Shown: one piece after another, positions 1 to 6,335 of the stretch
Layout of the letters: every line of letters starts with the position of its first letter
How positions within the stretch are numbered: the stretch's first letter is position 1
From: Thioclava electrotropha
GTDB taxonomy: Bacteria; Pseudomonadota; Alphaproteobacteria; Rhodobacterales; Rhodobacteraceae
Assembly: GCF_002085925.2 (NCBI RefSeq)
Contig: NZ_CP053562.1
Coordinates: forward strand, 3,113,501-3,177,500
DNA: 64,000 bases
Reading direction: 5' to 3'
Notes under the pieces: generated by a model
Told to the model about the DNA's origin: nothing
The model's database searches: none
The model's input: only the letters and a program-made list of their open reading frames with translations
Program-made: the position numbers and the translations under genes

Positions 1-297
1 GACCACCACGTTAGGATCCTTGAGAAACTCCAGCATCTCCAGCTCCCCCACTGGGGTCACGCCGGGGGCCGGAATCATCGGCTGGATGCAGAAACTCGGA
101 CAGGGGCGCGAGGTCTTGGCCCAATCGCCCTCGAGCTTGTTCTCGTTATCCTGAATCCGCTTGATCTCGACCGGGCCCTTGGCAGTGTCGACCGTGACGG
201 ACATGACGTCGGGGCGAATATTGACCGGCTCGGCGAAAGCGGGCTCGACCAAAACAGGCGCGGCAGCCAGCAGCGCGGCAAGAAAAATGAAACGCAT
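1..297 (-). CDS. Rhodanese-like secreted protein, C-terminus off the window
   Basis: The gene starts at the ATG at 297 and runs off the left edge, so only the first 99 residues are visible. The N-terminus is a clear signal peptide (basic Met-Arg, then a hydrophobic stretch ending AFA-EP), so the product is exported. Downstream are the motifs SRPCPSFCIQPM and PVGELEMLEFL, which I know from alphaproteobacterial periplasmic proteins carrying a rhodanese-type domain. The catalytic loop cysteine would lie outside the window. The family name comes from motif recall and the active site cannot be checked. The start is supported by the signal peptide and by a purine-rich GGGAGG stretch just upstream. 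Confidence 0.72.
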   Translation of the reverse strand, partial: MRFIFLAALLAAAPVLVEPAFAEPVNIRPDVMSVTVDTAKGPVEIKRIQDNENKLEGDWAKTSRPCPSFCIQPMIPAPGVTPVGELEMLEFLKDPNVVV

Positions 298-373
298 GTT
301 AACCTCCCTTTTTCGTGATCATAACACGACCGCCAGCCTTGTCGCCGGCAGTGTGGACCTTTAGCTCAACGAA

Positions 374-838
374 ATGAGAGCGATTTTGATCCTTGGTGCA
401 GCGGTTTGGGCAGATGGCCTCCCCTCACCCAGCTTGCAGCGGCGCACACGGCACGCGGCGGCGCTGTGGCAGGCGGGCGCGGCGGAGCGGGTGATCTGTT
501 GCGGAGGTGTCGGGCGGCATCCGCCGAGCGAGGCGGAGGTGATGGCCCGGATCTTGCGCGAGGAAGGCGTGGAGGCCGAGGCGATCTTTCTCGAAGATCG
601 CTCGACCAGCACTTACGAGAATATCGGCTTCGCACGGGCGCATCTGGAGAGCGACGAGGTGATCGTCGTAACCGATCCCTATCACGCGCCGCGCGCGGTG
701 ATGATTGCGCGGCGGATGAGGCTGCGGGCGCGCGCTGACTGTCCGCCGCATCGGGCGAGCGCGAAGGCCCGCGTCCGCGAAGGGTTCGCCTACTTGAAGC
801 TGGGATGGTGGTTTGCGCGCGGCGGACCTTTGCCCTGA
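374..838 (+). CDS. YdcF family protein (DUF218)
   Basis: A 154-residue protein with the DUF218/YdcF fold signature. It opens with a short hydrophobic strand (AILILGAAVWADG), then a region where residues are counted as 'R-T-R-H-A-A-A-L-W', a glycine-rich turn (CCGGVGRHPPSEAEVM), the acidic 'EDRSTSTYENIGFA' motif and 'VVTDPYHAPRAVMIARR'. These match the conserved blocks of the family, whose biochemical role is poorly defined (SAM binding has been reported for E. coli YdcF). There is no signal peptide, so it is probably cytoplasmic or membrane-peripheral. It stands alone, divergent from the rhodanese-like gene on its left and convergent with the small membrane protein on its right. The ribosome site is weak. 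Confidence 0.8.
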   Translation: MRAILILGAAVWADGLPSPSLQRRTRHAAALWQAGAAERVICCGGVGRHPPSEAEVMARILREEGVEAEAIFLEDRSTSTYENIGFARAHLESDEVIVVTDPYHAPRAVMIARRMRLRARADCPPHRASAKARVREGFAYLKLGWWFARGGPLP

Positions 839-853
839 GGCGCGCGCCTTGCG

Positions 854-1126
854 TCAGTCGAGGATCATCTTGCCGATGATCAGCACGATGACCGCGCCGA
901 CAAGCGCGATGGCGACGATCGCAAGCAGCCCGCCCGCCGCCAGCACCGCCCCGCCCAGCAGAGCCACGATGAAGGGGGTGATGAGGGCGCCGACCACGCC
1001 GATCGCCAGATAGGCGGCCTTGTGGCGCCCGCCCGAGACGACGCTCGCGATCCAGCCCGCCAGAAGACCTGCGAGCACGAGAAAGATCAGGCCGACCGTG
1101 CCGATTGCTTGCAGAACGCTTTCCAT
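854..1126 (-). CDS. Small GlsB/YeaQ/YmgE-type membrane protein
   Basis: A 90-residue, very hydrophobic protein with three predicted membrane segments (about 10-30, 37-57 and 62-86) separated by short polar turns. The second begins after GGRHKAAYLAIGVVGAL, which resembles the glycine-rich core of the transglycosylase-associated/GlsB-YeaQ family. Members are general-stress membrane proteins of unknown mechanism. The size fits the family (80-95 residues). It is monocistronic and convergent with the YdcF gene. Confidence 0.65.
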   Translation of the reverse strand: MESVLQAIGTVGLIFLVLAGLLAGWIASVVSGGRHKAAYLAIGVVGALITPFIVALLGGAVLAAGGLLAIVAIALVGAVIVLIIGKMILD

Positions 1127-1228
1127 GATGTCACTCCGATATGTCTTTTCACATCAACGCGATGCGCGCCATGAAGTTCCCTCTCCGCGCAACCATTTCG
1201 GCAGCGCAGCAATGCGAGCGCTCGTCCG

Positions 1229-1546
1229 TCAGAAATCGGCGGATACCTCGTACATCACCGGCTCGAAATTGCGGCACAGCGTGTAGATCACGCGGTTGCG
1301 CTCGATCATCTCGGGGCTGCGCAGCATCGCCTGATAGTCGCCCCGCTCGTTCCATTTCGAATAGGTCGCGATCCGCGTGCGCGCGTCGTTCATATGCAGG
1401 CCCGCGCCGATGAAACCGGGCGCTTTCGAGATCACCTCGGAATAGGCGGTTTGCAGCTTCTCCATCAACTCATCGGCTGTGGCGGGCGTCATCTCGAAGG
1501 TGCAGATCACGGTCTGCCCTTTGAAATCGCTGGTAATCTCGGTCAT
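1229..1546 (-). CDS. Antibiotic biosynthesis monooxygenase (ABM) domain protein
   Basis: A 105-residue single-domain protein with the dimeric ferredoxin-like ABM layout: an opening strand (TVICTFEMTPATADELMEKL), a long helix, a middle strand (GAGLHMNDARTRIATYSKW) and a second helix with 'YQAMLRSPEMIERN'. Such proteins are small oxygenases, isomerases or heme-linked enzymes, and the substrate cannot be read from sequence. A ribosome site (GAGGA) precedes the ATG. It lies downstream of, and in the same direction as, the TRAP gene remnant. A second, unrelated ABM protein in this window is lsrG at 52091. Confidence 0.7.
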   Translation of the reverse strand: MTEITSDFKGQTVICTFEMTPATADELMEKLQTAYSEVISKAPGFIGAGLHMNDARTRIATYSKWNERGDYQAMLRSPEMIERNRVIYTLCRNFEPVMYEVSADF

Positions 1547-1615
1547 GGGCGGTCCTCCTCGGCATCATGCTCGCACAGAAGCGCGCAGAAATCACCGCTC
1601 TTTTGCGGACCTGCG

Positions 1616-1699
1616 TCAGAGCGGCAAAAGCGCGAGCGGCGGGACCGCCACGATCAGCGCGATGCGGATCAGATCGGCGCCCACGAACCAGCTCACCGC
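1616..1699 (-). pseudogene. C-terminal remnant of a TRAP transporter large permease (DctM)
   Basis: Directly after the dctP-like stop codon, the minus strand stays open for 28 codons (AVSWFVGADLIRIALIVAVP... ending ALLPL, stop at 1616-1618). This hydrophobic tail has the look of the last membrane segment and C-terminus of DctM/SiaM large TRAP permeases ('F-V-x-A-D-L-x-R-I-A-L-I-V'). No start codon, no DctQ gene and no other part of DctM is present, so the rest of the operon appears deleted between about 1700 and 1709. Identification is by recall of the family's C-terminal pattern. Confidence 0.55.
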
Positions 1700-1708
1700 G
1701 CCTTATCC

Positions 1709-2752
1709 TCAGAACGAATGTTTCTCGATCAGGGCACGGGCGGAGCTCAGTAACTCTTCACCCGGCACCCCCTTCTCTTCCATCTCGGCAACCCATGCAT
1801 CGATCACCGGCTGCGAGGCGTCTTTCCAGATCGACGTATCCTCGGCCGGGATCGTGATGATCTCATTGCCCAGAGCCATCGCGGCCTGACGCGAGGGGAT
1901 ATCCTCGGCCTGCTGCAGGTGTCCCGCCTGCGCCGAGAACTCAACGCCCGAGACGCTGTCGATCGCGGCCTGCAGATCGGGGTCGAGCGCGGCGTAGCGG
2001 TCCTTGTTCATCGCGAGAATGAAGCTCGCCGTGTAGATCGAGGGGCCAGCGAATTGCGTGTGGTGATGGACCAGCTCGCCGATCCGCAGCGAGGCCGAGA
2101 CCTCCCAGGGCAGGAGCGCCCCGTCGATCGTCCCGTGCGAGAGCGCCTCGGGCACAGCCGGGACCGGCATCTCGACCGCCGTCGCGCCGAAGTGTTCGAG
2201 CAGCTTCGTCGTCACCCGCGACGGGCCGCGCAGTTTCAGCCCTTCGAAATCGGGGATCGCGCGCACGGGTTTGTTCGCATGGATCACGCCCGGCCCGTGC
2301 ACCCAGGCCCCCAGCAGGTGAATGTCGCGGAAATCCGTATCGACCATCTCCGCCTGCGCCAGCTCCCACAGTGCGGCAGACGCGGCCTCGGCCTCGGCGA
2401 CCAGGAAGGGAAGCTCCATCACCTCGGTGCGCGGAAACCGCCCCGGCGTGTAGCCCGGCAGCGTCCAGACGATGTCGACAACCCCGTCAGTGACCTGATC
2501 GATAAGATCGGTCGGCTTCCCGCCCAGCTGCATCGAGGGGTAATGCTGGATGCGCACCCGGCCCTGCGACGCCTCCTCGACCGCCTTGATCCAAGGGGTG
2601 AGGATATGGGCGGGCACGAAGCTGGTCAGCGGCAGGAATTGATGCAGGCGCAGCGTGACCTCGGGCTCTGCGGCCAGCACAGGCGGCGCGGCCAAGGCGG
2701 CGGCACCGGCGGCAAGGGCGAAACTCTCACGGCGGGTAAATCTCTGGCTCAT
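1709..2752 (-). CDS. dctP: TRAP transporter solute-binding protein (DctP family)
   Basis: A 347-residue periplasmic binding protein. The N-terminus carries a twin-arginine signal (TRRESFALAAGAAAL) followed by an Ala-x-Ala cleavage region near residue 28. The body has the DctP hallmarks: LRLHQFLPLTSFVPAHI, 'GRVRIQHYPSMQLGG', 'DQVTDGVVDIVWTLPGY', and 'GLKLRGPSRVTTKLLEHFGATAV', the last being the region holding the arginine that clamps the substrate carboxylate. It would deliver an organic acid to a DctQM permease, but only a DctM tail follows, so the gene is probably an orphan. A ribosome site (GGGAGA) lies just upstream of the ATG. Confidence 0.88.
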   Translation of the reverse strand: MSQRFTRRESFALAAGAAALAAPPVLAAEPEVTLRLHQFLPLTSFVPAHILTPWIKAVEEASQGRVRIQHYPSMQLGGKPTDLIDQVTDGVVDIVWTLPGYTPGRFPRTEVMELPFLVAEAEAASAALWELAQAEMVDTDFRDIHLLGAWVHGPGVIHANKPVRAIPDFEGLKLRGPSRVTTKLLEHFGATAVEMPVPAVPEALSHGTIDGALLPWEVSASLRIGELVHHHTQFAGPSIYTASFILAMNKDRYAALDPDLQAAIDSVSGVEFSAQAGHLQQAEDIPSRQAAMALGNEIITIPAEDTSIWKDASQPVIDAWVAEMEEKGVPGEELLSSARALIEKHSF

Positions 2753-2900
2753 GCGGGTCTCCCTCTCACGCGGTCCAAAGCGGATTTACCCGGCGGATGC
2801 CCCCAACGTCCAGTTTTGCTTTTCGCGAGATGACGGGACCTGTCGTCCGGTCACAGCAGCGGCGCTCGACGCATGGCAAATCCGCCCCTTGCCGCAAAAG

Positions 2901-2927
2901 AAAAACCCGCGCCAAGCGCGGGTTTTT
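2901..2927. terminator. Bidirectional Rho-independent terminator
   Basis: Perfect hairpin: AAAAACCCGCGC, loop CAA, GCGCGGGTTTTT. It has A-tracts and T-tracts on both sides, so it can work on either strand. It lies between the upstream region of dctP and the small secreted protein gene. Confidence 0.85.
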
Positions 2928-2971
2928 CCTGTCCCCGGAGCGTCAGGCCCTACCCCGTATCTCCGGAAATG

Positions 2972-2999
2972 AAAAAGGCCGGAACGCGTACGTCCGGCC
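2972..2999 (-). terminator. Rho-independent terminator of the small secreted protein gene
   Basis: On the minus strand, GGCCGGACG pairs with CGTTCCGGCC around a short loop and is followed by a T-run. It sits 25 bp past the stop codon of the gene at 3025. Confidence 0.8.
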
Positions 3000-3024
3000 C
3001 CTTCCAATTCGGTGTTACCCGAAA

Positions 3025-3213
3025 TTAGTTGTTCGAGGCTGCGACAGCAACGCCGAGCAGCAGCAGAACCGGGATGATGATGCCGGCGTTCGAGGACGAC
3101 GACTGCTCAACCACAACGGGCTCGGGCTCGACGACCGGAGCGGTGTAGCCGCCAGCAAAAGCGGTCGAACCGGTGAGGCCGAGGGCCAGGGCGATGGTAG
3201 CGATCTTTTTCAT
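3025..3213 (-). CDS. Small exported protein with a C-terminal hydrophobic tail
   Basis: A 62-residue protein of unknown function. The start is set at 3213 because GGAG lies a few bases upstream and the resulting N-terminus (MKKIATIALALGLTGSTAFA) is a textbook signal peptide. The mature part is short: a proline/valine-rich linker (PVVEPEPVVVE), a serine run, then one hydrophobic segment ending in AASNN. Proteins of this build are common in Rhodobacterales, but I know no function. It has its own terminator and is probably monocistronic. An upstream in-frame extension exists but would bury the signal peptide. Confidence 0.7.
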   Translation of the reverse strand: MKKIATIALALGLTGSTAFAGGYTAPVVEPEPVVVEQSSSSNAGIIIPVLLLLGVAVAASNN

Positions 3214-3525
3214 AGTAATCTCCGTCATTACCGTAGGGAGCCGCCGGACTTTTCTGGCAGCTTCCCGGCGAGACTTACACAGCTTCCCGGGATTGCAAAG
3301 AGTGAAATACACGGCCCATTCACGCAGAGGCGAAGACTGTTGCACTTTGGCACTTTTCTTGCATGAAATGCCCAGAATTCGTGTCTAACGCGGCACAGGC
3401 TACCATTCCGCGCTTCTGGAGCGACGCGGATTCTGAGAAGAATTACGAGAACTTGTCCGGAACCGGCTTGCAATTTCGCCGCCCGGGAATCAAGGCACCG
3501 ACACAGCACAGGCAAGGACGAGAAT

Positions 3526-4830
3526 ATGAAAATCGCGATGATCGGCACGGGCTATGTTGGCCTTGTTTCGGGGGTGTGTTTCTCGGATTTCGGCCATGAG
3601 GTCGTTTGTGTCGACAAGAACCCCGCGAAGATTGAAATGCTCGAGGGCGGCCGCGTGCCGATCTACGAGCCGGGACTCGACGAATTGATGGTGAAGAACG
3701 TGGAAGGCGGGCGGCTGTCCTTCACCACCGATCTCAAGGCCGCGGTCGCAGACGCCGATGCGGTCTTCATCGCAGTGGGCACGCCGACGCGGCGCGGCGA
3801 CGGCCATGCGGACCTGACCTACGTCATGGCCGCCGCCGAGGAGATCGCCAACGCGATGACCGGCTATGCGGTGATCGTGACGAAATCGACCGTGCCGGTG
3901 GGCACGAACCGTCAGGTCGCGGAGGTCGTGCGCAAGACCCGCCCCGATATCGAGTTCGACGTGGCCTCCAACCCCGAATTCCTGCGCGAAGGCGCGGCGA
4001 TCGACGATTTCATGCGGCCCGACCGGGTCGTCGTCGGCACCACCTCGGAGAAGGCCGAGGCGGTGATGGGCGAGATCTACCGCCCGCTCTTCCTGCGCGA
4101 ATTCCCGATCCTCTACACCGATCTGGAAACCGCCGAGATGATCAAATACGCGGCCAACGCCTTCCTCGCGACGAAGATCACCTTCATCAATGAGATCGCG
4201 CGGCTCTGCGAGAAGACCGGCGCGGATATCAAGCAGGTCTCGCGCGGCATGGGGCTCGACGGCCGGATCGGCAACAAGTTCCTCCATGCCGGCCCGGGCT
4301 ATGGCGGCTCATGTTTCCCGAAGGATACGGCGGCGCTGGCGCGGATCGGTCAGGACTATTCCTGCCCGATGGAGATCGTCGAGACGGTCATCAAGGTGAA
4401 TGACGACATCAAGCGCCGGATGATCGAGAAGGTCGTCGATCTCTGCGGCGGCTCGGTCAATGGCAAGACGATCGCGATCTATGGCGTGACCTTCAAGCCG
4501 AACACCGACGACATGCGCGAGGCCCCTGCACTCACCATCGTGCCCGCACTGGTGGGCGGCGGTGCGAAGGTCCGCGTGGTCGACCCGCAGGGCAAGCGCG
4601 AGGGCGAGGCGCTGCTGCCGGGCGTGTCCTGGATGGACGATGCCTATGCGGCAGCCGAGAAGGCCGATTGCGTGGTGATCCTGACCGAGTGGAACGAGTT
4701 CCGCGCGCTCGACTTGCAGAAGATCGCTGCGACGATGGAGACCGCGCGCATGGCCGACCTGCGCAACATCTACTCCGAGAAGGACGTCAGGAAGGCGGGC
4801 TTCGAGGATTACGTGGCGGTCGGGCGGTAA
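3526..4830 (+). CDS. ugd: UDP-glucose 6-dehydrogenase
   Basis: A 434-residue enzyme that oxidises UDP-glucose to UDP-glucuronate with two NAD+, supplying precursors for capsule, exopolysaccharide or LPS. The N-terminal Rossmann motif is MIGTGYVGLVSG (residues 5-16). The block 'VGTPTRRGDGHADLTYV' and 'TKSTVPVGT' bind the cofactor, and 'ASNPEFLREGAAIDDF' lies in the hinge region. The catalytic nucleophile is Cys263 in GPGYGGSCFPKD, and the C-terminal nucleotide-sugar domain has 'YGVTFKPNTDDMREAPAL'. Length and all motifs are normal. It is monocistronic, with a weak ribosome site before the ATG at 3526. Confidence 0.95.
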   Translation: MKIAMIGTGYVGLVSGVCFSDFGHEVVCVDKNPAKIEMLEGGRVPIYEPGLDELMVKNVEGGRLSFTTDLKAAVADADAVFIAVGTPTRRGDGHADLTYVMAAAEEIANAMTGYAVIVTKSTVPVGTNRQVAEVVRKTRPDIEFDVASNPEFLREGAAIDDFMRPDRVVVGTTSEKAEAVMGEIYRPLFLREFPILYTDLETAEMIKYAANAFLATKITFINEIARLCEKTGADIKQVSRGMGLDGRIGNKFLHAGPGYGGSCFPKDTAALARIGQDYSCPMEIVETVIKVNDDIKRRMIEKVVDLCGGSVNGKTIAIYGVTFKPNTDDMREAPALTIVPALVGGGAKVRVVDPQGKREGEALLPGVSWMDDAYAAAEKADCVVILTEWNEFRALDLQKIAATMETARMADLRNIYSEKDVRKAGFEDYVAVGR

Positions 4831-4852
4831 GCCCTGACGGCATAGAAATCGA

Positions 4853-4945
4853 TCCGGGAGGGGGCTCTACCCCCGTCACCGGAGGGCGACAAAACTTAAG
4901 AGGGAGGGGGCTCTGCCCCCGCCCTTCGGGCCCCCCGGGGATATT
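4853..4945. repeat. Intergenic GC-rich repeat pair, possible terminator of ugd
   Basis: The motif GGGAGGGGGCTCT followed by CCCCCG occurs twice (about 4856-4877 and 4902-4923), each able to fold into a G5/C5 hairpin. A CCCGGGG stretch and ATATTTC follow. I recognise this style of G-rich intergenic element from Rhodobacterales genomes. It may terminate ugd and the convergent flavoprotein gene. Confidence 0.45.
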
Positions 4946-4970
4946 TCTTCCAAGAGGAAGAGGCGCGTGG

Positions 4971-6161
4971 TCAGGCCACCTGCCCCGCAGCCCAGCCCGA
5001 GGCCCAGGCCCATTGGAAGTTGTAGCCGCCCAGCCAGCCGGTCACATCGACAACTTCACCAATGAAGTAGAGCCCCGGCACCTGCTTCGACTCCATCGTC
5101 TTCGCATCGAGCGCAACGGTCGACACGCCACCCAGCGTGACCTCCGCCGTGCGATACCCTTCCGAGCTGACCGGCCGCACCTGCCAGCGATGGATCTGAT
5201 CGTCGAGCTTGGCGAGGTCCTTGTTCGATTGCTCGGCCAGCCGCCCCGATAGCTTCGCCTCCGCCACCACGAAATGCGCGAGCTTCTCGGGCAGATGCCG
5301 CGCGAGCGCATTGTGCAGCGCCTGCCGTCCCGCCGCGTCGCGCTGCTCCGACAGGGCCGCCGCAATGTCATTGCCCGGCGCCAGATCGATCTTAAGCGTG
5401 TCGCCCTCGCGCCAATAGCTGGAGATTTGCAGGATGGCGGGCCCTGACAGCCCGCGATGGGTGAACAGCAGATCCTCGGCGAAATGCGTCTTGCCGAGGC
5501 GCAGATCGACGGGCCGCGCGAGCCCCGACAGCGGCGCGGTGCGCGCCAGATCCTGCTCGGCGAAGGTCAGCGGCACCAGAGCGGGCCGAGTCTCCACGAT
5601 ATCGAGGCCGAATTTCTGCGCGATTTCGTAGCCGAGGCTGGAGGCGCCCATCTTCGGGATCGACTTGCCGCCCGTAGCCACGATCACCGAAGCCGCGCGG
5701 ATCGGGCCTTGCGAGGTTGTGACGAGAAAGCCGTCGCCCTCCCGCTCCACCCGCTCGATCTCCGTCTCGAGCGACAGCACGCCCCCTGCCGCGCGCAGAT
5801 CGCGCAGTAGCAGGTCGATGATCTGCGTGGCCTTGCCGTCGCAGAAGAGCTGCCCCAGATGCTTCTCGTGCCAGGCGATCCCCGCCGCATCGAGCCGCGC
5901 GATGAAATCCGCGGGCGTGTAACGCGACAGCGCCGAGAGCGCGAAGCGGGGATTGCGCGACAAGAATCGCTCGGTCGCGTTTTGCCGGGTCAGGAGACGG
6001 TTGGTGAAGTTGCACCGCCCGCCGCCAGAGATTCGAATCTTCTCGCCCGGACGCCGCGCGTGGTCGAGCACCTGCACCGAGCGCCCGCGCCGCGCCGCCT
6101 CGATCCCGGCCATCAGCCCGGCAGCCCCTGCGCCCAGCACTAAAACATCGCAATTTTCCAT
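4971..6161 (-). CDS. NAD(P)/FAD-dependent oxidoreductase, BaiN/HI0933 family
   Basis: A 396-residue flavoprotein. The FAD-binding dinucleotide fold opens at residue 3 with CDVLVLGAGAAGLMAGIEAA. The family signature KIRISGGGRCNFTN is present near residue 42, and the middle block is VIVATGGKSIPKMGASSLGY. The C-terminus has the expected 'GLYFIGEVVDVTGWLGGYNFQWAWASG'-type FAD contact region. The family includes BaiN-like proteins, and most members have no assigned substrate. The start is placed at 6161 because homologues begin just before the dinucleotide fold; an in-frame start 12 codons upstream is possible. It is divergent from tRNA-Gln. Confidence 0.85.
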   Translation of the reverse strand: MENCDVLVLGAGAAGLMAGIEAARRGRSVQVLDHARRPGEKIRISGGGRCNFTNRLLTRQNATERFLSRNPRFALSALSRYTPADFIARLDAAGIAWHEKHLGQLFCDGKATQIIDLLLRDLRAAGGVLSLETEIERVEREGDGFLVTTSQGPIRAASVIVATGGKSIPKMGASSLGYEIAQKFGLDIVETRPALVPLTFAEQDLARTAPLSGLARPVDLRLGKTHFAEDLLFTHRGLSGPAILQISSYWREGDTLKIDLAPGNDIAAALSEQRDAAGRQALHNALARHLPEKLAHFVVAEAKLSGRLAEQSNKDLAKLDDQIHRWQVRPVSSEGYRTAEVTLGGVSTVALDAKTMESKQVPGLYFIGEVVDVTGWLGGYNFQWAWASGWAAGQVA

Positions 6162-6260
6162 GCCGTCTCGCTTGCCGTAGCGGCGCGTGACGCGCAATCG
6201 AAATTTGTCGGATTTTCCTCTTGAAGCCCCGCGCCCACTTGGCTACATACCCCCCCACGT

Positions 6261-6335
6261 TGGGGCGTAGCCAAGTGGTAAGGCACCGGTTTTTGGTACC
6301 GCGCACCGTAGGTTCGAATCCTACCGCCCCAGCCA
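6261..6335 (+). tRNA. tRNA-Gln (anticodon TTG)
   Basis: A full cloverleaf can be drawn. The acceptor stem is TGGGGCG with CGCCCCA, the D arm is GCC..GGC, and the anticodon loop TTTTGGT gives anticodon TTG. The T arm is GTAGG-TTCGAAT-CCTAC, and the CCA is encoded. The last anticodon-stem pair (27:43) looks like a C-C mismatch. The 3' end abuts the start of a tyrosine recombinase gene, so this tRNA is the probable integration site of the neighbouring island. Confidence 0.96.
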
